Shown one piece after another: positions 16,878-25,419 of a stretch of 64,000 nt of DNA. The DNA lies in assembly GCA_963677785.2 (NCBI GenBank), contig CAXXDH010000003.1:3472001-3536000 (forward strand). Direction: 5' to 3'. Under the pieces are notes generated by a model, which did not search any database, was not told the origin of the DNA, and saw only the letters and a program-made list of their open reading frames with translations. Position 1 is the first letter of the stretch. Each line of letters starts with the position of its first letter. The stretch is from G963665495 sp963677785. Lineage in GTDB: Bacteria > Desulfobacterota > Desulfovibrionia > Desulfovibrionales > Desulfovibrionaceae. The position numbers were made by a program, and so were the translations under genes.

Positions 16878-18707
16878 ATGATCGGAGTATTACGGAATGT
16901 GACAATCGGGGCGCGAATTTGCCTTCTCCTTGTTGTCTTTGGACTGTTCTGTCTGGGGTTGGGAGGTGGTTTTCTCTACAGTGTGGACCACATTCAGGAA
17001 CAGTCGCTGCATGAAGCCGAAGCTGTTATGCTCGCCGGATACCAGCGCGGGCTCAAGTATGCCATTCAGACGCTTGCCAGCAATCTTGGTCATGTGGTCT
17101 CCGAGGCCAATCAAGCAGGAAAGGACCCTGTGGAAGCGCTCAGGGCCGCCATCAAGCCTGTCCGCTTTGGTTCCAAGGGGTATTATTTTATTTACGATAT
17201 GCAGGGGTACAATGTGGCGCATCCGTTGCGGGAGGATTTTCAGGGGACCGCCCGTATCGATGTGAAGGACAAAAAAGGCAACCCCTACATCAGCCAGCTC
17301 ATAGAAGAGGCTCAGAACGGAGGCGGTTTCGTCACTTACTGGTTCAACAAGCCCAAAGAAAAGGAGCCCAGCCCCAAGCTGGCCTACGCGGATATGATTC
17401 CGGGCACCAATTATCTGATCGCCACCGGCATTTATGTTGATGATATCAAAAAGGAACGCAGCCGAATCACCGAAGTGTTGTCCGGCATTGTGAAGAAATA
17501 TTTAAGCCGTATTTCCATCGGCAGCGGGGTGGTCTGCCTGCTGCTGGTGTTACCATTTTGCATCGCCATAGTCCGGAGCATTCTGTTGCCGTTGAAAAAC
17601 GCCACCGCTGTGGCGCAACAAGTGGCTGATGGCGATTTGAGCAGCGAATTGCAGCCGCATGGCAGGGACGAGATAAGCAGGTTGGAGAATGCGTTGATGG
17701 TCATGGTAAAGCAACTCAGCAACAACATCGCGGAAATTGAACACAAGAGCCATGAAGCCATGACCCAGGCCATGGCCGCGGAAACGGCCTGCAAAGATGC
17801 TGAAAACGCTCGGGAGGACGCGGAAAAAGCCAAATGCGAAGGTTTGTTGCTGGCTGCCACCCGCCTGGATGATCTGGTTGGTTCGTTGACGCACGCATCT
17901 GAAGAAATCAGCGCGCAGACACAGGAAATTTCCGATGGCGCGCAACGCCAGAGGGAGCGTATCAACGAAATTGCCAACTCCATGGACATGATGAACAGTG
18001 CGGCCTTGGAAGTGGCGCAAAATACCAGCAGGGCAGCCTCCGAAGCCGACAAAACTATGGTGAAAGCCAAGGATGGTTCAAAAATTATCCAGAATTCCAT
18101 CGACTCCATGCGTCGGGTGAACTCCCTGGCCGAGAAACTGACCGAAGATATGAACAAACTGGGGGATCGCACCGAGGCCATCGGTGAAGTCATGAATATG
18201 ATTACGGATATCGCCGACCAGACCAACCTGCTGGCGCTCAATGCAGCCATTGAAGCGGCCAGGGCGGGCGAGGCCGGGCGAGGATTCGCCGTTGTGGCGG
18301 ACGAGGTCCGTAAATTGGCGGAAAAAACCATGGTGGCCACAAAGGATGTCGGCGAAATCATTACCGCCATCCGTCAGGCGACTCAGGCTAATCTGGAAGG
18401 AATGAACAAAGCCCTGGAAGCCATTGGCCAGGCCTCTGAATTGACCGACGACTCGGGCGCCGTACTTACTGAAATTTTGAATTACGCCAACGAGTCTTCC
18501 AGGCAGATTCAAGGCATTGCAGCAGCCGTGCAGCAGCAATCCTCGTCTTTCGAGGAGGTCTCCAGCGCCATGGAGACCATCAACGGTATTGCCATGGAGA
18601 CTTCGGAAAGCGTCCGCCAGTCCTCGGAAGCCGTGGATGATGTCGCGGACCAGGCCGGGCGCCTGAAAGGCCTTATAGACGATCTCAAAACGGAGGGACG
18701 TACCTGA
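16878..18707 (+). CDS. Methyl-accepting chemotaxis protein with single Cache sensor
   Basis: This 609-aa inner-membrane chemoreceptor has a first membrane helix at about 12-35, a periplasmic Cache_2-type domain (KGYYFIYDMQGYNVAHP and TNYLIATGIYVDDIKKE), and a second helix near 215-240. HAMP and a long signalling coiled coil follow, with the hairpin tip IADQTNLLALNAAIEAARAG and then RGFAVVADEVRKLAEKT. No C-terminal NWETF-like pentapeptide is present, so methylation enzymes are not tethered that way. It signals to a CheA-CheW array encoded elsewhere; the CheA-like kinase at 41963 has no CheW domain to dock it. The ATG was chosen because it has GGAG seven bases upstream and begins a normal receptor N-terminus. 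A strong terminator follows. Confidence 0.92.
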   Translation: MIGVLRNVTIGARICLLLVVFGLFCLGLGGGFLYSVDHIQEQSLHEAEAVMLAGYQRGLKYAIQTLASNLGHVVSEANQAGKDPVEALRAAIKPVRFGSKGYYFIYDMQGYNVAHPLREDFQGTARIDVKDKKGNPYISQLIEEAQNGGGFVTYWFNKPKEKEPSPKLAYADMIPGTNYLIATGIYVDDIKKERSRITEVLSGIVKKYLSRISIGSGVVCLLLVLPFCIAIVRSILLPLKNATAVAQQVADGDLSSELQPHGRDEISRLENALMVMVKQLSNNIAEIEHKSHEAMTQAMAAETACKDAENAREDAEKAKCEGLLLAATRLDDLVGSLTHASEEISAQTQEISDGAQRQRERINEIANSMDMMNSAALEVAQNTSRAASEADKTMVKAKDGSKIIQNSIDSMRRVNSLAEKLTEDMNKLGDRTEAIGEVMNMITDIADQTNLLALNAAIEAARAGEAGRGFAVVADEVRKLAEKTMVATKDVGEIITAIRQATQANLEGMNKALEAIGQASELTDDSGAVLTEILNYANESSRQIQGIAAAVQQQSSSFEEVSSAMETINGIAMETSESVRQSSEAVDDVADQAGRLKGLIDDLKTEGRT

Positions 18708-18743
18708 TATTTCTCTTCATGCTCATCACCCTCCCTTAATCGT

Positions 18744-18783
18744 AGGGCCCTGCGGATGTCCGGCCGCGGGGCCCCCTTTTTTT
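18744..18783 (+). terminator. Intrinsic terminator of the chemoreceptor gene
   Basis: A GC-rich stem, GGGCCCTGCGG with CCGCGGGGCCC (one G-U pair), is followed by a run of T residues. It lies 37 bp past the stop codon. Confidence 0.85.
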
Positions 18784-18946
18784 GACTGCAGGAACAGTGG
18801 AAGTTGCGTCTTTTGAAAGACATCTTGCATGAATTGTACGCAGCAGCGGGGTGCAAATAAGAATCGAATCATGTGGAGGCGGAAGACTGAAGGGCGCCCG
18901 GTATATGGGAACGATTCCGGTCGCGCAGGAAGCAACTGCTCCACAC

Positions 18947-18972
18947 AAAAAAAGCCGGCAATGGTTGCCGAC
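18947..18972 (-). terminator. Intrinsic terminator of the SH3 protein gene (minus strand)
   Basis: On the minus strand the stem GTCGGCAA/TTGCCGGC with a 3-nt loop is followed by seven T residues. It lies 26 bp beyond the stop codon of the gene ending at 18998. Confidence 0.85.
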
Positions 18973-18997
18973 TTTATAAGTGATGTTCGGGCTGGGC

Positions 18998-19999
18998 TTA
19001 TTTTACCTGCACCTTGAGTGTATAAGGTCCGTTTCCGGAATCCTGGCTGACAAAGATGATGTATTCGCCGGCTTGTTCAGATCTGCCGAGCCAGTGAATT
19101 TCCCGTGAACAGAGCGTGTTGCCGGTTGGCGAGAAAATTTCGAACATGGAGGCGTCTTCGGGCGAAGTGAGCCAGACTTCCATCCATTGGGATTTCTCCA
19201 GATTGACTTCATAGCAATCATGTCCGCCCTTGGCTACGGAACGTTCGGCAGTGCCGGTCAGGGCGTTGTTTTTGAATTTTATCCGTACGCAATCCACGCC
19301 GGAGGATGCATCCGGTGCGGGGTCGGCCGGAATCTGGATGGGGGCGGGCTGTTGTGGAGCAGCTGTTTTTTCGGGAGCAGGCTGCGTTTTTGATTTCTGC
19401 TGCGGCGTTGTCGGAGCTGGCTCTGGCGCAGACTTCGGCTCATGCGCGGGTTCGGGGGCTGGAACGGGTTCCACAACCGGTTCCGGAGCAGGGGGCGCAG
19501 GTGCCGGGGCGGCTTCTGCAGCTGGCTTTGGAGTAGGTTGCACAGGTGCCGGCTTAGGTTCTGCCACTGGTTTGGGAGCAGCTTGTACGGGCGCCGGCTC
19601 AGGGCTGGCAATGGGATCCGGTGTCGGCTCCGGCTTGGTGGAAACGGCCGGTTCGGGAGCTTTTACAGGAGCGGGTTCAGGGACGGGCGCAGGTGGCTGC
19701 GCGCCGGGGACGTGCGCTAAAAAGCGTTTATAAATATAGCCTGTTGTGCCGTCCGGAAGAATGACTTTGTACCAGCCCCTTTCCATGGCCGGAACTGTGG
19801 CTGTTTGTCCTCGCTTCATGACTCCCAGAACTTTGGAGCCTTTGGTTGGCCGGGCGCGAATGTTGATATCCTGCTTTGCTTTGAAAATTTTTGCCGTATC
19901 GTAGGTCTCATCCCAAACAGTCGCCCCTGATATCGCGGGGGCCGAACAAAGCAGGCAGAGAGTTACGAGCAGCAGGACAAAATAATGGGCACGTGGCAT
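18998..19999 (-). CDS. Secreted SH3-domain protein with Pro/Ala-rich linker
   Basis: This 333-aa protein begins with a signal peptide (MPRAHYFVLLLVTLCLLCSA). A bacterial SH3-like domain follows at about 30-95 (INIRARPTKGSKVLGVMKRG and WYKVILPDGTTGYIYKRFL). Next come about 120 residues of Pro-Ala-Glu-Lys repeats such as PEPAPV, and a C-terminal beta-rich domain of about 90 residues with SGEYIIFVSQ-like elements. SH3_3 domains usually bind peptidoglycan or protein; the linker resembles periplasm-spanning tethers. It most likely acts in the envelope, but its partner is unknown. The start was set at codon 29 of a longer open frame because AGGAGA precedes it and a signal peptide then begins at residue 1. 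It is alone on the minus strand. Confidence 0.8.
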   Translation of the reverse strand: MPRAHYFVLLLVTLCLLCSAPAISGATVWDETYDTAKIFKAKQDINIRARPTKGSKVLGVMKRGQTATVPAMERGWYKVILPDGTTGYIYKRFLAHVPGAQPPAPVPEPAPVKAPEPAVSTKPEPTPDPIASPEPAPVQAAPKPVAEPKPAPVQPTPKPAAEAAPAPAPPAPEPVVEPVPAPEPAHEPKSAPEPAPTTPQQKSKTQPAPEKTAAPQQPAPIQIPADPAPDASSGVDCVRIKFKNNALTGTAERSVAKGGHDCYEVNLEKSQWMEVWLTSPEDASMFEIFSPTGNTLCSREIHWLGRSEQAGEYIIFVSQDSGNGPYTLKVQVK

Positions 20000-20123
20000 A
20001 ACCGTCTCCTGAAAAATGCGCATACGCGTGAGTTGCTGGTTCAATAAAGATTTCCTGCCGTAACACTTAACACACGGATACACAGGCTGTTATCCTATTT
20101 ATGTGAACAGGACAAGAGAATTG

Positions 20124-20133
20124 ACAAGGTCCC
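20124..20133. repeat. Target-site duplication, left copy
   Basis: ACAAGGTCCC directly abuts the left end of the insertion sequence and is repeated exactly at 21473-21482. Confidence 0.9.
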
Positions 20134-21472
20134 CAGGGCAAGCGCATCTTAAATTCCAAAGAGTAACTTCTCAGCGAATTCTGTTGTCATGAGGGCTTGG
20201 AATTGTGCGCGTTTTGTGCTCATCTTTTTAGATTTATTAAGTTTTATCAGATTAAAAACTATTTTTCGAATAGTAGCGAAATTTTCGGGAGAATGATCTT
20301 TCCTGATTCTTGAATCATCCTCTCGAAAGACCACATCAAGAACCCAATGAAGCGAGTTCTCTATGCCCCAGTGAGCCCGAACGGCATGCGCAATCGTTGC
20401 TGCATCGCATGGTAGGCTTGAGATGTAATAGCGGGTTTCCGTTGTCACGTTGTCCCCAATTTCACGGCTGGAGTCCACCTTTACTACTGTGTTAAGTGAA
20501 GTCCATTCACCTGCTACATGCTCAAGCAAGTCATGGACAGAAAGGCACAAGCAACTTCGTTTTTCAATTCGTCCATGCCCTTTATTTATTTCTTCGTATT
20601 TGTCCGACTCAAGATCGTTAAATTCATTTTCTTCAGTCAATTTGAACAATGAGCAGACTTCGTTATGTAAATCTTTGTGGTTAGCTTTCAGAGCTAAAAC
20701 ATAATCGGCTTTGCTGTCCTCAGTAATTGTTTTTGCGATCTCTTTTTGGCATCCCATGGCATCAATAGTTACAATAGCGCCAGACAATTCAAGCATTTTT
20801 AAAAACTTAGGAATCTGAGTTATTTCGTTTGTTTTTCCATCAACCTTTTGTTGTCCTAAAACAAGATTTGTTTTAGAGGCCCATGCACTCAACAGATGAA
20901 TAGCATCATTTTTTGATGCAGTATTGAAAGATCTTCGAATAGTTTTCCCATCTATTGCGACAATATTACCAGGTGTAAGCTTACAAATTTCATTTGACCA
21001 TGAAATCAAGCACTTTTGGAATTCCTGTGGTGAAATCCTTTCAAAAACTCTTCTGATTGTGTCATGTGAGGGAATTCCATTCTCAAGTTCAACAAATTTT
21101 CTGAGCCAATCAATTCTTTCATTTGCAAAGCATTCTATATCTTCCCATCCTTCACATCTACATAGTACACCACAAATAGTAATAAAAATAATATCAATAA
21201 GTTTATGAAGTTTAGTTCTATCGATTCTTGGATCAGTAATATCCTCAAAGGCTCGAATAATGCTTATTTTTGATTCCATAGTATAACCTCAAAAAATTTT
21301 TTTAAGATTATACACTATGGTCAAAAAAAGTCATCACGTAGTAAATCTACAGTAATAGACAAAAAACATATTTGAGTTTTAAAAACCAATAAAATAATAC
21401 ATAGAAAATGATTCAAAACTCAAAAAAATACAAAACGGCCTTTAAAAGCTAAAATTAGATGCTCTGGCCCTG
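20134..21472. mobile_element. Complete ISAs1-type insertion sequence (1339 bp)
   Basis: The left end begins CAGGGCAAGCGCATCTTA at 20134. The reverse complement of the right end, ending at 21472, begins CAGGGCCAGAGCATCTAA, so the terminal inverted repeats agree except for a few bases. Exact 10-bp copies of ACAAGGTCCC flank both ends, in the 8-10 bp range known for this family. It holds one transposase gene on the minus strand. Intact ends, an intact transposase and an exact target duplication point to a recent insertion. It lies in the region between the SH3 protein gene and ricT and disrupts no recognisable gene. Confidence 0.93.
20149..21279 (-). CDS. ISAs1 family transposase
   Basis: This 376-aa transposase catalyses cut-and-paste or copy-type movement of the surrounding element. 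The N-terminal DDE_Tnp_1-associated region (AFEDITDPRIDRTKLHKLIDIIF) is followed by the catalytic domain, with GNIVAIDGKTIRRSF supplying the first Asp, IVTIDAMGCQKEIA the second, and the conserved HWGIENSLHWVLDVVFRED segment near the C-terminus the family Glu. The length is normal and there is no frameshift. GAGG precedes the ATG. Codon use is more AT-rich than in flanking genes, as expected for an acquired element. Confidence 0.95.
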   Translation of the reverse strand: MESKISIIRAFEDITDPRIDRTKLHKLIDIIFITICGVLCRCEGWEDIECFANERIDWLRKFVELENGIPSHDTIRRVFERISPQEFQKCLISWSNEICKLTPGNIVAIDGKTIRRSFNTASKNDAIHLLSAWASKTNLVLGQQKVDGKTNEITQIPKFLKMLELSGAIVTIDAMGCQKEIAKTITEDSKADYVLALKANHKDLHNEVCSLFKLTEENEFNDLESDKYEEINKGHGRIEKRSCLCLSVHDLLEHVAGEWTSLNTVVKVDSSREIGDNVTTETRYYISSLPCDAATIAHAVRAHWGIENSLHWVLDVVFREDDSRIRKDHSPENFATIRKIVFNLIKLNKSKKMSTKRAQFQALMTTEFAEKLLFGI

Positions 21473-21482
21473 ACAAGGTCCC
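21473..21482. repeat. Target-site duplication, right copy
   Basis: ACAAGGTCCC directly follows the right end of the insertion sequence and is identical to 20124-20133. Confidence 0.9.
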
Positions 21483-21947
21483 TGTCGGAGGTTGCCAAAC
21501 TGGCCCCTCCTGCAAACGGGCGTATGCCATGTTGTTCATCAAGAACAGCGTGCACGATCCATTGGGGGACATGTAGCAAAAAGAAGCAAGTATTGCTAGG
21601 ATAACAATTATCGCTTATCACATAATTCGTACTTAGACTCAGGTTCGTAGAACTTGTTGAAAAAAATAATGATTCTGCTATGTTTTTATCGGACGGGCAA
21701 GCGCGGACAGGGGAAAGTCCTTTCGGGTTCAGTTGACACGAAGACAATAAAAGCTGAAACTGTCGTGACAGAAAAGGCAGCGTATCATACGCAATAACTG
21801 TAGCATAAGGCGCGAGCGATGGGGCAAAGTGTCTCCTCGTTGGGATCGGTCGGGCCAGGAAATAAAGAGGAGCGCCGTGCATCAGGAGGGGTGAAAGGAT
21901 TCATCTAAATCCAAATAATCTTGCAAAGTGCACGCCGAAAATAACGT
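21483..21947. other. Gene-free region between the insertion sequence and ricT
   Basis: About 465 bp without a supported gene. A minus-strand open frame (21442-21882) crosses the insertion-sequence end, so it cannot be an old intact gene. No ribosome binding site or family supports it. The promoter of ricT should lie here, but no clear one was recognised. Confidence 0.4.
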
Positions 21948-23189
21948 ATGGGGCAGATACTCGGACTTAAATTTCGTGACTTTGGCCAAGTGTACTATTT
22001 TGATTCTGGACCGTTTGTCGTCAAGCCAGGTGATCATGTCATAGTGAATACGGATCAGGGCTACGGCTTGGGGGAAGTTGTCCTTGTTCGCGATACCTTT
22101 CCGGAAGAAATTCCAGTTGATGAAATAAAGACCATCTATCGTATTGCAGGAGAAGAAGACAAGGAAAAGCAGAAAGAAAACGACGAACTTGCGCGGGAGG
22201 CCTTTCGCTTTTGCCGCAGATGTGTTTTGGAACGCGAGCTGGAGATGAAGCTCGTTGATGTGGAAGTTTTTTTTGACCGTGGTAAAATCATTTTTTATTT
22301 CACCGCACCCAATCGCATCGATTTTCGCGAACTTGTCAAAGATTTGGTCCGTAACTACCGTACGCGCATTGAATTGCGCCAGATCGGTGTCCGGCATGAA
22401 ACCCAGATGGTCGGTGCCGTGGGCAACTGCGGGCAGGTCTGCTGTTGTCGTCGTTTTTTACGAAAATTCGCTCCGGTGACCATTCGCATGGCCAAGGAGC
22501 AGAATCTGTTTCTGAATCCCACCAAAATCTCCGGCATGTGCGGACGCTTGCTCTGTTGTCTGAGTTATGAACAGAGCAATTATGAGACGTTTCATAAACA
22601 ATGTCCCAAAATCGGTAAAAAATATCTGACGCGTGATGGCTCGGTAAAAGTCATTCGCGCCAACCTGTTCCGCAACAGCCTGACGGTTTTTACGGATGGG
22701 GGAGAAGAAAAGGAATATACGCTGGAAGAGTGGGAGGCGCTTAATCCCGTGAGGCCGGACAGGCCGCAGCCCGGCGGCCAGCAAGTTGCCCGGCAACCGG
22801 TAGCCGTTCAAGCTTCAGAGGAGCCCGAATCTGGCAAACAAGAAGGCGGCGCCGGAGAGCCCGAAGAAACGAATAAACAATTGCCGCAAGAATCTGGAGC
22901 CGATGCCGGAGAGGGCGACAAGAATTTCTATGGAAAGATAGTCCCGGGCTCGGGCGTATCCTCCGAATCCAAGGATGCGGCTAAAGGGAGCGCTGCAGAT
23001 GGCGGCCGCAACCGCAAGGGCCGCAACAGGCCTCCTAGGGCGCGGGGCTCTGCTCAGGATAAAAGCGGAGGCCAGGATAGAGGCGGCGTCCAGGAAAAGG
23101 ACGGCGGTCAGGATGCGAAGAGCGGCACAGCGAAAAAGAACCGCAAGGGACGTCCACGCCGCAAGCGCAAGCCCAAGCCCAAGGAATAG
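21948..23189 (+). CDS. ricT: PSP1-domain protein RicT (YaaT) with basic C-terminal tail
   Basis: This 413-aa cytoplasmic protein has an N-terminal PSP1 core (residues 1 to about 265). It carries the family Cys clusters GNCGQVCCCRRFL and GMCGRLLCCLSYE. In Bacillus, RicT with RicA and RicF carries [4Fe-4S] clusters and promotes RNase Y-dependent RNA processing and sporulation phosphorelay. The role here is unproven, and no RicA or RicF gene is nearby. The last 140 residues are acidic, then strongly basic and low-complexity (RKGRPRRKRKPKPKE), unlike the shorter Bacillus protein, and could bind RNA. No clear ribosome binding site precedes the ATG. The stop is 46 bp before metG, a linkage that suggests one operon. 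Confidence 0.88.
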   Translation: MGQILGLKFRDFGQVYYFDSGPFVVKPGDHVIVNTDQGYGLGEVVLVRDTFPEEIPVDEIKTIYRIAGEEDKEKQKENDELAREAFRFCRRCVLERELEMKLVDVEVFFDRGKIIFYFTAPNRIDFRELVKDLVRNYRTRIELRQIGVRHETQMVGAVGNCGQVCCCRRFLRKFAPVTIRMAKEQNLFLNPTKISGMCGRLLCCLSYEQSNYETFHKQCPKIGKKYLTRDGSVKVIRANLFRNSLTVFTDGGEEKEYTLEEWEALNPVRPDRPQPGGQQVARQPVAVQASEEPESGKQEGGAGEPEETNKQLPQESGADAGEGDKNFYGKIVPGSGVSSESKDAAKGSAADGGRNRKGRNRPPRARGSAQDKSGGQDRGGVQEKDGGQDAKSGTAKKNRKGRPRRKRKPKPKE

Positions 23190-23235
23190 CCGTTAGAGCG
23201 AACCACACAAAACAATTGAAGGAGCAGGAGTTCAG

Positions 23236-25158
23236 ATGCCGTTTTTCATCTCAACCCCCATATATTACGTCAATGCCAAACCGCATCTCGGGCATGCTTA
23301 TACTACCATCGTGGCTGATTGTCTGGCCAGGTTTCACAAAGCCATGGGCGAGGACACTTTTTTTCTGACCGGCACCGATGAGCACGGTGACAAAATCGAC
23401 CAGGCGGCCCAGCAGCACAATCAGACCCCGCAGGAATACGCGGACAGCATCAGCGCCTTGTTTCGCAATCTCTGGCCTCGTCTTGATATCGAAAACTCGG
23501 ACTACATCCGGACCACCGAGCCAAGACACAAGGCCTGCGTCCAACAGGTACTGCAGAAGGTTTACGACGCGGGCGACATCTATTTCGGATCCTACGGCGG
23601 ACATTACTGCTACGGCTGTGAGCGGTTCTATACGGAGAAAGAGCTCGAAGGCGGACTGTGCCCGCAACACCGTACCAAGCCGGAATATATCGAAGAACAG
23701 AATTATTTTTTCAAAATGTCGCGCCACCAGCAATGGCTGCTGGACCACATCAAGGCCAACCCCGACTTTATTCGGCCCGAACGCTACCGCAACGAGGTTG
23801 TGAGCCTGCTGGAGAGCGGTGCGCTGGACGATTTGTGCATCTCCAGGCCGAAGTCGCGGCTTTCCTGGGGCATTGAGCTGCCGTTCGACAGTAATTTCGT
23901 CTGTTACGTCTGGTTCGACGCCCTATTGAACTACATTACCGCGCTGGAATGGCCGGACGGGGACAAATTCAAGAAATTCTGGCCGGTGGCGCAGCATCTC
24001 GTGGCCAAGGACATTCTCAAGCCCCATGCCGTGTTCTGGCCGACCATGCTTCGGGCGGCCGGACTCGAACCCTATACGCATCTCAACGTGCACGGCTATT
24101 GGCTGGTCAAAGACACCAAAATGTCCAAGTCGTTGGGCAACGTGGTGGAGCCTCTGGAGCTTGCCGAACGCTATGGCGTGGACCCTTTCCGCTATTTTCT
24201 GATGCGCGAGATGCAGTTCGGCAATGACGCCAGCTTTTCGGAACCCGCTCTGGTCGGCAGATTAAACGCCGATCTGGCCAACGACCTGGGCAACCTGTTC
24301 AGCCGGACACTCTCCATGACGCACAAGTATTTTCAGGGCGTCGTACCCGAGCCCGGAGAGTCCGGCGAGCTGGAAACAGCCCTGCAGAAGCTGGCCGGAG
24401 AATGCATCGCCAATTACCAGAGCTTGTTCGTCAACGTCATGTTCGCGAGAGGGCTCGAGTCCCTCTGGGAATTCATCCGGGCCATGAACAAGTACATCGA
24501 CGAAACAGCTCCCTGGGCCTTGTTCAAACAACAAGATACTGCCCGCCTGGGCACTGTAATGTATACGCTGCTTGAAGGCATGCGCAAGGCAGCGGCCCTG
24601 CTTTGGCCCGTGATGCCCGAATCCAGCAAAAAGATGCTGGCCCAGCTCGGACAGAACACCGATGAAATAGCCGTGTTTGCTGATGAAGTCGCAGCCTGGG
24701 GCAAGCTCAAGCCGGGCACCAGTCTCAGCAAGGTATCAAACCTGTTTCCGCGTGTGGAGCTTTCGCAGGACGAGCCGGAAAAGCAGCAAACCGCCAAGGC
24801 GGACAAAAAGTCCGGTGCAAAGGATGCGGGGACCTTTGTCGAATTCGAAGATTTTCAGAAGCTGGACCTGCGCCTGGGCACCATTGTCAGCGTGGAACTG
24901 CATCCAAAGGCGGACAGGCTGTTTCGCGTTCTGATTGATTTGGGCGAAGCAAGCCCGCGCCAGGTGATTGCCGGACTGGCGGAATTTTTTCAGCCTGACG
25001 ACCTGGTCGGCAGGCAGGTCGTGGTGGTGGCCAACCTCAAACCGCGTAAACTGCGTGGTCTGGAATCCCAGGGCATGATTCTGGCCGTTCGCGATGGCGA
25101 CGCCATGCGTCTGCTCGCTCCTTCCGGGGCCGTTACCAACGGGTCCAAAGTTTCCTGA
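23236..25158 (+). CDS. metG: Methionine-tRNA ligase
   Basis: This 640-aa class I aminoacyl-tRNA synthetase charges tRNA-Met. The N-terminal Rossmann fold carries the HIGH-type motif KPHLGHAYTT. The zinc knuckle is CYGCERFY with a later CPQH, and the KMSKS loop is TKMSKSLGN. An anticodon-binding helical domain follows. The C-terminal 110 residues form the EMAP/Trbp111-like tRNA-binding and dimerisation domain (LDLRLGTIVSVELHPKADRL, ANLKPRKLRGLESQGMIL). The arrangement is normal for the long dimeric form. A GGAG-rich ribosome binding site precedes the ATG. It is co-oriented with ricT and followed by a strong terminator. Confidence 0.97.
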   Translation: MPFFISTPIYYVNAKPHLGHAYTTIVADCLARFHKAMGEDTFFLTGTDEHGDKIDQAAQQHNQTPQEYADSISALFRNLWPRLDIENSDYIRTTEPRHKACVQQVLQKVYDAGDIYFGSYGGHYCYGCERFYTEKELEGGLCPQHRTKPEYIEEQNYFFKMSRHQQWLLDHIKANPDFIRPERYRNEVVSLLESGALDDLCISRPKSRLSWGIELPFDSNFVCYVWFDALLNYITALEWPDGDKFKKFWPVAQHLVAKDILKPHAVFWPTMLRAAGLEPYTHLNVHGYWLVKDTKMSKSLGNVVEPLELAERYGVDPFRYFLMREMQFGNDASFSEPALVGRLNADLANDLGNLFSRTLSMTHKYFQGVVPEPGESGELETALQKLAGECIANYQSLFVNVMFARGLESLWEFIRAMNKYIDETAPWALFKQQDTARLGTVMYTLLEGMRKAAALLWPVMPESSKKMLAQLGQNTDEIAVFADEVAAWGKLKPGTSLSKVSNLFPRVELSQDEPEKQQTAKADKKSGAKDAGTFVEFEDFQKLDLRLGTIVSVELHPKADRLFRVLIDLGEASPRQVIAGLAEFFQPDDLVGRQVVVVANLKPRKLRGLESQGMILAVRDGDAMRLLAPSGAVTNGSKVS

Positions 25159-25173
25159 CTCCTTTGACAACCG

Positions 25174-25219
25174 GCATCCAGGAGGGACTGCTCAGGCAGC
25201 CCTTCCTGGATGCTTTTTT
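25174..25219 (+). terminator. Intrinsic terminator of ricT-metG
   Basis: A long stem from GCATCCAGGA to TCCTGGATGC with an internal GGGACTGC/GGCAGCCC extension is followed by six T residues, 15 bp after the metG stop. Confidence 0.92.
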
Positions 25220-25419
25220 CCTTTCTTGTTTTATCGATAACTTTCCCCCGGTCTTCTTTCATGTTTTCCGCGTGTTATGCTGTAATGTCACACGGTTGCC
25301 ACATGTGCGTCTTCAAATCTTAAAGGGTGTGACGCGAAATTGTCGCTCCTGTAGGCACACTAGTTAGCATCTCAAGGGGGGACATTAACCTGAGGGGGGT
25401 GTTTACGGAGTTCAATTGC

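Noticed and set aside
18872..18945. A 74-nt segment closed by TGTGGAG/CTCCACA with GGAAGCA inside, suggestive of a tRNA or SRP RNA
   Set aside because: No T-arm or D-arm can be drawn and the conserved SRP loop with GGAA tetraloop is missing on the 5' side; the closing stem alone is too weak evidence.
19230..19733. A Gly/Ala-rich plus-strand frame opposite the SH3 protein gene
   Set aside because: It is the complement of the Pro/Ala-rich repeat region and has no independent support.
21442..21882. A minus-strand open frame next to the insertion sequence
   Set aside because: It crosses the insertion-sequence boundary, lacks a ribosome binding site and shows no family features.
25260..25419. 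Possible c-di-GMP (GEMM) riboswitch before the second chemoreceptor
   Set aside because: Some GC-rich words resemble the class, but the conserved GEMM core and tetraloop receptor could not be found.
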